From the NCBI GenBank assembly GCA_035546335.1, contig DATKDP010000062.1, positions 1-60,279 of the forward strand: DNA of 60,279 bases. The letters run 5' to 3'. The notes under the pieces were generated by a model. It had not been told where the DNA came from. It ran no database searches and saw nothing but the letters and a program-made list of their open reading frames with translations. Position 1 is the first letter of the stretch. Each line of letters starts with the position of its first letter. Origin of the DNA: DATKDP01 sp035546335 (GTDB taxonomy: Bacteria; Acidobacteriota; Thermoanaerobaculia; Gp7-AA8). This document shows positions 16,836-25,192 of this stretch, one piece after another. The translations under genes were made by a program, and so were the position numbers.

Positions 16836-18030
16836 GCTCGAACGATGCGAGAGTCTCGATGTGATGGGTGTTGGGGAAAAGGTCGAGCAGGTCGAGCGAG
16901 ACGAGCCGCCAGCCGCGCCGCACCAGCCGCGACGCGTCGCGAGAAAAGGTTACAGGATCGCAGGAGAGATGACAAATCCGCTCGCGCGTCAATCGATCGA
17001 TCCCGTCGATCACGCCTGCAGTCAGGCCGGCTCTGGGGGGGTCGACCAGAGTGAAGTCCGCTCCCTCGTTCTCTCCGGCCAGAAAACGTTCGACGTCGTC
17101 CAGCACCGCCCGGACGCTCCGGAAGCCAGCTGCGTTGACTGCGGCATGCCGGTGTGCCAGGGGCATCGACTCGACCGTGACCACCTCGTCGAAAAGAGAG
17201 GCGAGCGGCTGCGCAAAGAATCCGATCCCGCCGTAGAGATCGAGCGCACGCCTCTTCCGCCTGGTCGTCGCGGCGCTCCCGGTGACGAGCCGGATCAGCG
17301 AGGTCAGCAGATGGCGGTTCACCTGGAAGAAGGTCGCCGTCGACAGCTCGTATCGAAACGCGCCGGCGGTGATCGAGACGGCTCGGGCCTCCGCCTCCCC
17401 CGCGGGTGCGACTTTCAGACCGCGGTCGGTCTCGAACAGCTCGATCGAGGATCCCGGCGCTGCAGCGCGCGCCGTCTCCTCGATCAGACTCCAGTTCCGA
17501 AGCACGCCGGGCCCGACGACTTCGCACGCGGACGACAGTGGAACGACTCGATTGCTGCGAAGTGCGAAGAAGCCGATGTCGGGAGGGTTTGTTGCGCTGA
17601 CGTGCAGCCGGCTGCGCAGCCGGTAGTTCAGCGGAGAGGGGTGAAGCGCCAGGGATGGAAGGGTGGAGAGATCGAGCTTGCCGATCCGGCGGAGCGACTC
17701 GAGCAGAATCACCCGCTTCGCGGCGAGCTGGCGGTCGAGCCGGAGGGCCGTCCAGTCGCAGCCGCCGCATTCGGCGGCAATGGGGCATGGCATCAGGCGC
17801 CTGTCTGCGCTCGCAACGAGAATCTCGACCAGCTCGCCCCGAGCGAAGCCCTTCTTCACCTCGGTGATCTCCACGAGCGCGACGTCGCCGGGATAGATCG
17901 CGCGAACGAAGATGGGAAACCCGTCGACGCGGGCGAGCGCGTCACCCCCCGCCACCAGACTTTCGGGGGAAAGCTCGATCCGCTGCCCGACATGGAGGGG
18001 CGGGTGGGGGTGGGGGTGGGGAGGGTTCAT
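16825..18030 (-). CDS. rlmD: 23S rRNA (uracil-5-)-methyltransferase RlmD/TrmA family
   Basis: 401 residues. N-terminal TRAM domain (IELSPESLVAGGDALARVDG), the iron-sulfur Cys set starting CPIAAECGGCDW, the SAM motif DLYGGIGFFAQPL, the VDPPRAG loop and the catalytic Cys in HLSCDPVTFSRD. It methylates U at C5 in 23S rRNA; which site (1939 or 747) is not certain. The N-terminus starts MNPPHPHPHPP, encoded by a C-rich tract whose opposite strand is G-quadruplex-like. It begins the rlmD-comEC-zinc ribbon-miaA-lipoprotein unit. Confidence 0.87.
   Translation of the reverse strand: MNPPHPHPHPPLHVGQRIELSPESLVAGGDALARVDGFPIFVRAIYPGDVALVEITEVKKGFARGELVEILVASADRRLMPCPIAAECGGCDWTALRLDRQLAAKRVILLESLRRIGKLDLSTLPSLALHPSPLNYRLRSRLHVSATNPPDIGFFALRSNRVVPLSSACEVVGPGVLRNWSLIEETARAAAPGSSIELFETDRGLKVAPAGEAEARAVSITAGAFRYELSTATFFQVNRHLLTSLIRLVTGSAATTRRKRRALDLYGGIGFFAQPLASLFDEVVTVESMPLAHRHAAVNAAGFRSVRAVLDDVERFLAGENEGADFTLVDPPRAGLTAGVIDGIDRLTRERICHLSCDPVTFSRDASRLVRRGWRLVSLDLLDLFPNTHHIETLASFERAP
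18001..18026 (+). other. G-quadruplex-type tract inside the 5' end of rlmD
   Basis: Five runs of three to five G separated by single T or A on the plus strand, which is the template strand of rlmD. The matching C-rich coding strand encodes the His-Pro repeat at residues 5-11. Confidence 0.7.
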
Positions 18031-18051
18031 GGAGAGGTTACAGAGTACGAC

Positions 18052-18107
18052 GGATAGCAGATAGCAGAAGCCCTTCTTCTGCCTTCTGCCCTCTGCCTTC
18101 TGCCCTG
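18052..18107. repeat. Heptanucleotide repeat (CYTCTGC) with inverted arm
   Basis: Four tandem 7-bp units of CTTCTGC/CCTCTGC occupy 18076-18103. An inverted arm (GATAGCAGATAGCAGAAG, 18053-18070) precedes them, so GCAGAAG can pair with CTTCTGC across a 5-nt loop. The same 7-mer is expanded to 18 units at 50333. It sits in the divergent promoter region between rlmD and sucC. Confidence 0.8.
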
Positions 18108-18141
18108 CCGTGGCCCTATTCTCAAACCCTCCGACCCGTGA

Positions 18142-18147
18142 TACAAC
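18142..18147 (+). promoter_or_regulatory. Extended -10-like TGA-TACAAC before sucC
   Basis: TG at 18139-18140 and TACAAC at 18142-18147 form an extended -10 box ending 10 nt before the sucC ATG. No Shine-Dalgarno sequence precedes that ATG. Confidence 0.45.
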
Positions 18148-18157
18148 CTCACACCCT

Positions 18158-19318
18158 ATGAAAGTCCATGAATATCAGGCCAAGGAGATCCTCCGCCGCT
18201 ACGGCGTTCCAACGCCGCGCGGGATCGTGGTCGAAGATCCGTCCAGCGCCCGCGATGCGGCGAACGAACTGGGTGGACGCGTGGTCGTCAAGGCACAGAT
18301 CCATGCCGGAGGCCGCGGCAAGGGGGGCGGCGTCAAGCTGGCGAAGAATGCCGACGAGGCCGAGGATCTCAGCCGGAAGATTCTCGGGATGACGCTCGTC
18401 ACTCACCAGACCGGCCCCGCAGGACGTATCGTCCGGAAAGTACTGATCGAAGAAGCGCTCGACATCGACAAGGAGCTCTACCTCGGGATTACGCTCGACC
18501 GGCGCTCGGGCAAGCCGGTGATCATGGCGTCGCGCCAGGGGGGAATGGATATCGAGGAAGTCGCCGAGCGCGATCCGGCTGCAATCCATCGTCAGGCGGT
18601 CGACGCAGTGCTGGGTGTGCAGCCGTTTCAGTCGAGAGCGGTGGCACGCGCGCTCGGACTCGAAGGGGACTCGTTCAAACAGTGTGTCGAATTCGTGCAG
18701 AAGCTGATGGTCGCCTACATCGAAACGGACGCTTCACTCGCCGAGATCAATCCTCTCATGATGACCAGACAAGGGCGGATCTTCGCGCTCGACTGCAAGA
18801 TGGGCTTCGACGACAACGCCCTCTTCCGGCACAAGGACATCGTCGAGATGCGCGATCTCACCGAGGAGGACCCGCTGGAGGTGGAGGCATCGAAGTTCGG
18901 GCTGAACTACATCAAGCTCGACGGCAACGTCGGCTGCATGGTCAACGGGGCCGGCCTGGCGATGGCCACGATGGACATCATCAAACTGGCCGGCGGGGAG
19001 CCGGCGAATTTCCTCGACGTCGGCGGTGGAGCAACCGCGGAGCAGGTCGAGAACGCATTTCGAATCATCACCAGCGATCCGAATGTCAAGGCGATCCTCA
19101 TCAACATCTTCGGCGGCATCATGCGCTGCGATCGAATCGCCGCGGGTGTGGTGCAGGCCTCGAAAGAGGTGGGACTCCCTCTGCCGGTCGTCGTTCGTCT
19201 CGAGGGGACGAACGTGGAGCTCGGAAAAGAGATTCTCGCGAATTCGGGCTTGAATCTGATCACTGCCGACGGCATGAAGGACGCCGCGGAGAAGGTCGTC
19301 GCCGCAGCGCGAGGCTGA
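18158..19318 (+). CDS. sucC: Succinyl-CoA synthetase beta subunit
   Basis: 386 residues, family length. It forms the ATP-grasp half of the TCA-cycle enzyme that makes ATP or GTP from succinyl-CoA. MKVHEYQAKEILRRYGVP at the start, GGRGKGGGVKLA, the Mg-binding LAEINPLM, and the C-terminal FGGIMRCDRIA are diagnostic. The ATG at 18158 matches the conserved N-terminus, although the frame is open upstream. sucD follows after 13 nt. Confidence 0.96.
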   Translation: MKVHEYQAKEILRRYGVPTPRGIVVEDPSSARDAANELGGRVVVKAQIHAGGRGKGGGVKLAKNADEAEDLSRKILGMTLVTHQTGPAGRIVRKVLIEEALDIDKELYLGITLDRRSGKPVIMASRQGGMDIEEVAERDPAAIHRQAVDAVLGVQPFQSRAVARALGLEGDSFKQCVEFVQKLMVAYIETDASLAEINPLMMTRQGRIFALDCKMGFDDNALFRHKDIVEMRDLTEEDPLEVEASKFGLNYIKLDGNVGCMVNGAGLAMATMDIIKLAGGEPANFLDVGGGATAEQVENAFRIITSDPNVKAILINIFGGIMRCDRIAAGVVQASKEVGLPLPVVVRLEGTNVELGKEILANSGLNLITADGMKDAAEKVVAAARG

Positions 19319-19331
19319 CTGGAGAAGATGA

Positions 19332-20249
19332 ATGGCAATCTGGGCTGACCGGACGACGAAGGTCATCGTGCAGGGGATCACCGGGCGGGAAGGAACCTTT
19401 CACGCAATTCAGTGTCGCGAGTACGGGACGGCGGTGGTCGGAGGAGTGACGCCGGGCAAGGGAGGGACGACGCACGAAGGCTTTGCGGTCTTCGACGACG
19501 TCGCCGAAGCGCGCGACAAGGCGGAGGCGAACTGTTCGCTGATCTTCGTTCCGCCGCGCTTCGCCGCCGATGCCATCATGGAAGCGTGTGACGCCGGGAT
19601 CGAGCTGATCGTCTGTATCACCGAAGGGATTCCGGTGAACGACATGCTGCTCGTTCACGATTTCATTCGCAAGGCGAGCTCCGAGCGACTCGCTGCAGGA
19701 GGCCATCAGGCACCGTCGCGACTGATCGGTCCGAACTGCCCCGGAATCATGACTCCGGGAGAGGCGAAGATCGGCATCATGCCGGGCCACATCCATCGCC
19801 AGGGTCCGATCGGCATCGTTTCCCGATCGGGAACGCTCACCTACGAAGCGGTGGGCCAGCTCAGCCGGCGGGGCATCGGACAATCGACCGCCGTCGGCAT
19901 CGGCGGGGATCCCCTCCCAGGCACGAACTTCATCGATTGTCTCGGCGCCTTCGAGCGCGACGGCGCAACCGAGGCGATCGTGATGATCGGAGAGATCGGG
20001 GGGACGGCCGAGGAGGAGGCGGCGGAATTCGTCAGGCAGAACGTCCGCAAGCCGGTCGTCGCCTTCATCGCAGGAAGGACCGCGCCGCCGGGACGCAGGA
20101 TGGGTCACGCAGGAGCGATCATCAGCGGCGGCAAGGGTACTGCCGCGGAGAAGATGAGCGCCCTGAGCGCCGCGGGTATTCACGTGATCGACTCCCCCGC
20201 CGAGATCGGCGCGAAGGTCGAAGAGGTCTGGAAGCACGGACCCGCCTGA
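19332..20249 (+). CDS. sucD: Succinyl-CoA synthetase alpha subunit
   Basis: 305 residues. It binds CoA and carries the phospho-histidine. QGITGREGTFHAIQCREYGT with the CoA-binding loop near the start, the GPNCPGIMTPGEAKIGIMPG loop, SRSGTLTYEAVGQL, GIGGDPLPGTNFIDCL, and the catalytic His in GHAGAIISGG. The ATG at 19332 has GGAGAAGATGA just upstream. It forms the enzyme with SucC. Confidence 0.96.
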   Translation: MAIWADRTTKVIVQGITGREGTFHAIQCREYGTAVVGGVTPGKGGTTHEGFAVFDDVAEARDKAEANCSLIFVPPRFAADAIMEACDAGIELIVCITEGIPVNDMLLVHDFIRKASSERLAAGGHQAPSRLIGPNCPGIMTPGEAKIGIMPGHIHRQGPIGIVSRSGTLTYEAVGQLSRRGIGQSTAVGIGGDPLPGTNFIDCLGAFERDGATEAIVMIGEIGGTAEEEAAEFVRQNVRKPVVAFIAGRTAPPGRRMGHAGAIISGGKGTAAEKMSALSAAGIHVIDSPAEIGAKVEEVWKHGPA

Positions 20250-20255
20250 CGGCCG

Positions 20256-20966
20256 ATGAAGCCGACGCTCACCATTCCCGCGATCTCGTGGCACGGCCTG
20301 CTGATTCTCGTCGGCGGCGGCGAGTTCTCCTTCGGCGAGACGCGCGAGATCGACGAGCTGGCCGTCGCCAGGATGCCATCCGATCGCCGGTCGATCGCAT
20401 TCCTTCCGACCGGGTCCGGCTCCACCGAGTATGCCGTCCATCTCGGCGCGTACTTCAAAGCCATCGATTCCTCGATCGAAGTTCGCAACGTTCCGATCTA
20501 CCGCCCCCGCGACGCGCGCCGCGAGAAGAACCTGGCGATGCTCAGAGACGCGGGAATGATCTACATCGGTGGGGGCGTGACCAACCAGATCATCGAAGCA
20601 CTTCGCGGATCGCCAGCGCATCAGACCATCCGGACATTTCTCGACGAGGGAGGGCTCGTCGTCGCCATCGGAGCAGGCGCCTCCACCCTCGGCACCTGGG
20701 TCAACGACATGCGACGGGCGGGGGGAGCGATCGAAGGGCTGGACATGATTCCCGCCAGCGTGATCGACACGCTGTTCGATCGAGAGAATGACGCCCGGCT
20801 CCGGCGTCTCGCCTCGATTCCGGAGGTTCGCTTCGCCCTCGGAATTCCGCGAAGCACGGCGGTCGTCATCCCGCCCGACGGCGCTGCACAGATCGCCGGC
20901 GACGGAGAGGTCGCCGCAATTCGGAAGACGCCGGGGAGAGCAGGCGTCCCGCGCCCGCCCCTGTAG
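20256..20966 (+). CDS. Peptidase S51 / cyanophycinase-like protein lacking the usual Ser nucleophile
   Basis: 236 residues. A class-I amidotransferase-like fold is suggested by LLILVGGGEFSFGE, IAFLPTGSGS, and DAGMIYIGGGVTNQIIEAL. In cyanophycinase and dipeptidase E the nucleophile lies in a G-[TW]-S-A-G-A turn; here the matching turn reads IGAGASTLG, so the Ser position is Gly. It is either inactive or uses another residue. The last 12 residues and the TAG stop are encoded by the GC hairpin repeat at 20933-20963, implying loss of the original C-terminus. It starts 6 nt after sucD and is probably cotranscribed. Confidence 0.65.
   Translation: MKPTLTIPAISWHGLLILVGGGEFSFGETREIDELAVARMPSDRRSIAFLPTGSGSTEYAVHLGAYFKAIDSSIEVRNVPIYRPRDARREKNLAMLRDAGMIYIGGGVTNQIIEALRGSPAHQTIRTFLDEGGLVVAIGAGASTLGTWVNDMRRAGGAIEGLDMIPASVIDTLFDRENDARLRRLASIPEVRFALGIPRSTAVVIPPDGAAQIAGDGEVAAIRKTPGRAGVPRPPL
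20933..20963. repeat. GC hairpin repeat, copy 2, supplying a gene end
   Basis: A nearly consensus copy of the GC hairpin family, with one change in the left arm. It encodes the end of the S51-like protein and is followed at once by its TAG. A short run of GAGACGA units (20966-20992) follows, the reverse complement of the CTCGYCY heptamer satellite at 47214. Confidence 0.75.
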
Positions 20967-20999
20967 AGAGACGAGAGACGAGGAGCGAGACCGGTTCCC

Positions 21000-21248
21000 T
21001 CGTAGGGACGAAGCATTTGCGCGAGGGACAGAGCAGAGGGCTTGCTGCGTCGCAACGCAGCGCAATAGCTTCGTCCGGGTGCTTGGCCATGCTTAGAGCC
21101 AACGGTGCGGGGAGCGCGGTCCCGCGCCCACGACAGGCATGTCACAGTCTCGCAAGCCCGCGGACGAAGCTATTGCGCTTCCTTGCACTCCTGCGAGCCT
21201 ATTGCGGTGGCCTGCGCGCAAATGCTTCGTCCCTACGAGAAATGTGAC
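21000..21248. mobile_element. MITE-like element with nested inverted repeats, copy 1
   Basis: The outer arms, 21000-21023 and 21215-21238, are perfect 24-bp inverted repeats. A second, inner pair, 21060-21077 and 21161-21178, is a perfect 18-bp inverted repeat. Between the inner arms lies a degenerate GC hairpin unit (near 21103-21130). GAAATGTGAC (21239-21248) follows the right arm, as at 46764 and 4031. No coding capacity and no clear target duplication. It is nearly the same size as the copy at 46517. Confidence 0.85.
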
Positions 21249-21325
21249 GCTCATGCGAAGTCGCGGCGGCGAACCTTGCCACGTCCCTCGTAACCTGGCG
21301 AGCCTGTTGCTAGCGAACCCAACCT

Positions 21326-22789
21326 ATGACGACGCAGCGCGACATCGAGCGGCGCGGCTTCTGGATCGATGGAAAGGAAGTTGCCGGAGGCTCTGCCACC
21401 TCGACGCTCATCGATCCCGCCAGCGGTCAGCTCTTCGCCGAGGTCGTTGCGGCGACCCCGGAGGCGGCGGAGCGGGCCGTCGCGGCGGCCGACAAGGCGT
21501 TTCACGACGGTCGCTGGAGCCGTCTTCCCGGAAACGCACGTGCACGAATTCTCGTTCGAATGGCGGAGCTGATCCGGGAGAATCTCGAATCGCTGGCGCG
21601 CGCCGAGACGCAGAATGTCGGCAAGCCGATCTCCGAAGCGCGCGATGAGGTTGCTCTGGCAGCCTCCTGCTTCGACTACTACGCCGGAGCGATCGACAAG
21701 GTCGGTGGGCAGACGATTCCCGTCTCCGCCCCGGGTTTGTCGATGACCTTTCGCGAGCCATTGGGTGTATGCGCCCTGATCGTTCCATGGAACTTTCCGA
21801 TCGCGATCAGCTCCTGGAAGATCGCACCGGCACTGGCGATGGGCAACACGGTCGTGCTCAAGCCCGCGGAGTGGACGCCGATGACCGCCCTGCGACTCGC
21901 CGAGCTTTCGCGCGAAGCGGGGCTTCCCGACGGCGTGTTGAATGTCGTCACCGGCAGCGGCAGCATCGTGGGCGAAGCGCTCGTTCGCGCATCGCCCGTT
22001 CGGAAGATCTCGTTCACCGGATCGACGGAGGTCGGAGCGCACGTCATGCGGCGGGCGGCGGATCAGATCAAGCGCGTGAGCCTGGAGCTCGGAGGAAAAT
22101 CAGCGAATGTGCTGTTCGAAGATGCCGATCTCGAGAAGGCCATTCCGGCGGCGGTTTCGAGCTCGCTCGGAAATGCAGGTCAGGACTGCTGCGCGCGCAG
22201 CCGCATCCTCGTGCACCGGCCGATTCTCGATGAGGCTCGGCAACGACTGGTCACGGCGTTTGACAGCGTCGTCGTCGGCGATCCCCTCGACGAGGCGACG
22301 ACGATGGGGCCGCTCGTCAACCGATCGCATCGCGACCGTGTCCTTTCCTTCATCGAAGGGGGGAAGAGCGAAGGGGCGATGCTTCTATGCGGTGGCCGGG
22401 CACCTGACGCGCCGGACCTCCAGAACGGAAACTATCTTCGTCCGGCAATCTTCGACCAGGTGCGCGATGACATGCGCATCGTCCGGGAGGAAATCTTCGG
22501 GCCCGTCGTCGTCCTCATGCCATTTGAAGACGAAGAGGATGCCATTCGAATCGCCAACGACAGCAGGTACGGCCTTTCGGGATCCGTCTGGACGCGTGAT
22601 GTCGGTCGCGCGCTCCGGGTCTCCCGCGCGATGGAGACCGGAGTCGTCTCGGTCAACAGCGGGTGGAGCGTCCACCTCGAGGCTCCCTTCGGCGGAATGA
22701 AGCAGAGCGGGATCGGCCGCGAGCTCGGACTGCAGGCTCTCGACGGGTGGAGCGAATGGAAGAGTATCTACATCGAGACGCAGCAATGA
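21326..22789 (+). CDS. NAD(P)-dependent aldehyde dehydrogenase
   Basis: 487 residues, ALDH superfamily, close in character to the betaine-aldehyde / PuuC / aminoaldehyde group. Visible are VPWNFPIAISSWKIAPALAM, KPAEWTPMTAL, FTGSTEVG for cofactor binding, the general-base Glu in LELGGKS, and the catalytic Cys in GNAGQDCCARSR (two adjacent Cys). It oxidises an aldehyde to an acid. The stop overlaps the start of the glutamine-synthetase-like gene (ATGA), so the two are coupled. An amino- or gamma-glutamylamino-aldehyde substrate is inferred from that partner. Confidence 0.9.
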   Translation: MTTQRDIERRGFWIDGKEVAGGSATSTLIDPASGQLFAEVVAATPEAAERAVAAADKAFHDGRWSRLPGNARARILVRMAELIRENLESLARAETQNVGKPISEARDEVALAASCFDYYAGAIDKVGGQTIPVSAPGLSMTFREPLGVCALIVPWNFPIAISSWKIAPALAMGNTVVLKPAEWTPMTALRLAELSREAGLPDGVLNVVTGSGSIVGEALVRASPVRKISFTGSTEVGAHVMRRAADQIKRVSLELGGKSANVLFEDADLEKAIPAAVSSSLGNAGQDCCARSRILVHRPILDEARQRLVTAFDSVVVGDPLDEATTMGPLVNRSHRDRVLSFIEGGKSEGAMLLCGGRAPDAPDLQNGNYLRPAIFDQVRDDMRIVREEIFGPVVVLMPFEDEEDAIRIANDSRYGLSGSVWTRDVGRALRVSRAMETGVVSVNSGWSVHLEAPFGGMKQSGIGRELGLQALDGWSEWKSIYIETQQ

Positions 22790-24195
22790 ACAGACCCAGC
22801 GAGAAGCGCACCAGCAGCACACGAGGAATGCTCGATCTCGAGCGCCTGCGAACGATGGTGTCGGAGGGGGAGATCGAGACCGTGCTCGCCGTCTTTCCCG
22901 ACATGTACGGTCGCCTCGTCGGAAAGCGGCTCCAGGGGGAGTTTTTTCTCGAGGACGTGGTCGAGCATGGGATGCATGCCTGCGATTACCTGCTGGCGTG
23001 TGACATGGAGATGGACCCGGTCCCCGGGTATGCCTTCACCAGCTGGGCGAAGGGATACGGCGACTTCCGCCCTCTGCCCGATCTTCGCACCCTCCGCGTT
23101 GCCTCCTGGCTGGAGAAGACGGCGATCGTCGTCTGCGACGTCTACGAGGAAGAGCGCGATACCCTGGTGGCGGTCGCACCTCGCTCGATTCTCCGACGGC
23201 AGCTCGAGCGTGCCGCGAGTCTCGGATTCACGGCGAAGGGTGCCTCGGAGCTGGAGCTCTATCTCTTCGATGATTCATACGACGAGGTTGCTGAGAAGAA
23301 CTTCGTCGGGCTCGCGCCTGCAGGGCGTTACATCGAGGATTACCACATCCTCCAGGGAACGAAAGAGGAGCCGGTGATCGGAGCGATCCGGCATCATCTC
23401 GAGCGCTCCGGGATTCCGGTCGAGTCGTCGAAAGGCGAGTGGGGACCGGGACAGCAGGAGATCGGTATCCGTTACGCCGGACTTCTGGAGATGGCAGACC
23501 GGCACACGCTCTACAAACATGCGGCGAAGGAGATCGCCTGGCAGCAGGGACGCGCGATCACCTTCATGGCCAAGTGGGATGAGCGGTATGCGGGCTCGAG
23601 CTGTCATCTTCACCTGAGTCTGTGGGATTCCGGCGGAGACGCTCCGCAGTTCGCCGGCGAGGAGAGTCTCGGAACGGTTCGCTGTTCCTCCGTCTTTCGC
23701 TGGTTTCTCGGCGGCTGGATGGCGCACATTCGCGAGGTCTTTCCCTTCTATGCTCCCTATCCCGCGTCGTACAAGAGATACGTGGCAGGATCATTTGCTC
23801 CCACGGGAATCGCCTGGAGCTACGACAACCGAACGGCCGCCTTCCGCATCGTCGGCGAAGGAAGCTCGCTGCGGATCGAATGCCGCACCGCAGGTGCCGA
23901 CGCAAACGTCTATCTGGCGTTCGCCGCGACGCTTGCCGCAGGACTCGACGGGATCGAACGGAAGATCGAGCCGCCGCAAGCGTTCGAGGGCGACGTCTAT
24001 TCCGCCGAGGAGCTGCCACGCGTGCCGCATTCGCTGGTCGAAGCGACCGGGGAGCTGGAGCGAAGCCGGTGGGCGCATGAAGTCTTCGGCAATGAGGTGA
24101 TCGAGCACTATCTCCACTTTTTCCGCACCGAGCAGAGAAAGTTCGATGCTGCAGTGACCGACTGGGAGCGGCGGCGCTATTTCGAGCGCGCCTGA
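22786..24195 (+). CDS. Glutamine-synthetase-like gamma-glutamyl amine ligase
   Basis: 469 residues with the GS N-terminal beta-grasp and catalytic domains. Visible are VLAVFPDMYGRLVGKRL, GASELELYLFD with metal-binding Glu, WGPGQQEIGIRYAG, the GSSCHLHLSLWD His, and the arginine-rich SYDNRTAAFRIVG. The sequence is of the PuuA/GlnA3/IpuC type rather than housekeeping GS: it starts with a long helix and lacks the GlnA adenylylation loop motif. Such enzymes join glutamate to putrescine, ethanolamine or alkylamines using ATP. Coupled to the ALDH (ATGA) and followed after 13 nt by an SDR. Confidence 0.85.
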   Translation: MNRPSEKRTSSTRGMLDLERLRTMVSEGEIETVLAVFPDMYGRLVGKRLQGEFFLEDVVEHGMHACDYLLACDMEMDPVPGYAFTSWAKGYGDFRPLPDLRTLRVASWLEKTAIVVCDVYEEERDTLVAVAPRSILRRQLERAASLGFTAKGASELELYLFDDSYDEVAEKNFVGLAPAGRYIEDYHILQGTKEEPVIGAIRHHLERSGIPVESSKGEWGPGQQEIGIRYAGLLEMADRHTLYKHAAKEIAWQQGRAITFMAKWDERYAGSSCHLHLSLWDSGGDAPQFAGEESLGTVRCSSVFRWFLGGWMAHIREVFPFYAPYPASYKRYVAGSFAPTGIAWSYDNRTAAFRIVGEGSSLRIECRTAGADANVYLAFAATLAAGLDGIERKIEPPQAFEGDVYSAEELPRVPHSLVEATGELERSRWAHEVFGNEVIEHYLHFFRTEQRKFDAAVTDWERRRYFERA

Positions 24196-24208
24196 CGGAG
24201 AAGGAGCG

Positions 24209-24994
24209 ATGCGTCTGAAGGACAAAGTTGCGGTGATCACCGGAGCGGGGAGCGGAATCGGACGCGCCTCCGCTCGTCTCTTCGCCTCAGAAGGCGCCCT
24301 CGTAGTCGCCGCCGATCTGAAGGAGGCGGCGGCGGAAGAGACGGTCACGATGATCGGCCAGGCGGGCGGAGTGGCATCTCCGTTTCACGCCGACGTCTCG
24401 AAGGCTCCCGACGTGGAAGCGATGATCGCGCATGCGGAGCGCACCTATGGACGACTGAACGTCGTCTTCAACAATGCGGGGATCTTCCATCCCGGAGACG
24501 CGTCGGTCGTCGATACGGACGAGGCGATCTGGGATCTCGTGATCGAGATCGATCTGAAATCGGTCTTTCTCGGTTGCAAGTATGCGATTCCCGCACTCCT
24601 GCGCTGCGGCGGCGGCGCGATCATCAATACCGCGTCGTTCGTCGCTCTCATGGGCGCCGCCGTGCCGCAGATCGCCTACACGGCCGCGAAGGGCGGCGTG
24701 CTGTCGATGACGCGGGAGATCGCGGTGGAGTTTGCACGCCGGAACATCCGAGCGAATGCCCTCTGCCCCGGGCCGGTCGAGACGCCGCTGCTCGCAGAAC
24801 TGCTTTCGGATCCCGAGCGCCGCGAGCGGCGGCTCGTCCATGTTCCGATGGGACGCTTCGCACGCGCCGACGAGATCGCCGCTGCGGCACTTTTTCTGGC
24901 GAGCGACGAATCGTCCTATGTCAACGGTGCCGCATTCGTCGTCGACGGCGGAATCACCGGGGCATACATCACACCGGAGACGCGCATTCCTTAG
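24209..24994 (+). CDS. Short-chain dehydrogenase/reductase
   Basis: 261 residues, classical SDR. TGAGSGIGRASARLF binds the cofactor, with ADL after the second strand suggesting NAD rather than NADP. NNAG, then the catalytic Ser (NTASFVALMG), YTAAK, and the PG...ETPLL region follow. AAGGAG lies just before the ATG at 24209. It is the third gene of the ALDH - GS-like - SDR unit and could oxidise an alcohol group of a gamma-glutamylated amino alcohol; this is inferred from context. Confidence 0.88.
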   Translation: MRLKDKVAVITGAGSGIGRASARLFASEGALVVAADLKEAAAEETVTMIGQAGGVASPFHADVSKAPDVEAMIAHAERTYGRLNVVFNNAGIFHPGDASVVDTDEAIWDLVIEIDLKSVFLGCKYAIPALLRCGGGAIINTASFVALMGAAVPQIAYTAAKGGVLSMTREIAVEFARRNIRANALCPGPVETPLLAELLSDPERRERRLVHVPMGRFARADEIAAAALFLASDESSYVNGAAFVVDGGITGAYITPETRIP

Positions 24995-25021
24995 ATCCGT
25001 CCGCGCCACCGCCTGGATTGT

Positions 25022-25058
25022 GGCCGAAGATTCCGATCTTCGGCCCGGTGACTGACGA
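25022..25058. repeat. CGGA-loop palindrome repeat, copy 2 (inverted)
   Basis: A perfect 10-bp stem (GGCCGAAGAT and ATCTTCGGCC) with a TCCG loop, followed by CGGTGACTGACGAC. Read on the minus strand it repeats the unit at 11885-11919. It lies just after the SDR gene and may end its transcript. Confidence 0.75.
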
Positions 25059-25061
25059 CTG

Positions 25062-25170
25062 ATGTGAGCGACTGGTGGCGATCCCACGCGGCGACCGCAA
25101 GTCCGCCGTAGAGGCCGTAGGCGAGGTCAGCGCGTTCGAGGAGGCGGGCCACTCTCTCCAATGATACAGT
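25062..25170 (-). pseudogene. Possible remnant of a nucleotidyltransferase gene
   Basis: On the minus strand a short open stretch reads RVARLLERADLAYGLYGGLA, then VAAWDRHQ. This resembles the helix and GGLAVAAxG motif that open MNT/AbiEii-type nucleotidyltransferases. It runs directly into the palindrome repeat, with no further domain. It may be the 5' stub of a gene destroyed at the repeat; the match is short. Confidence 0.3.
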
Positions 25171-25192
25171 TCTCCCCTGCAGGACACGCACG

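Noticed and set aside
19260..21065. 601-residue minus-strand frame over sucD and the S51-like gene
   Set aside because: Antisense shadow; Arg/Asp-rich with no motif.
20256..24994. sucCD, S51-like, ALDH, ligase and SDR as one operon
   Set aside because: A 359-bp gap holding a hairpin unit and a MITE-like element separates the two groups.
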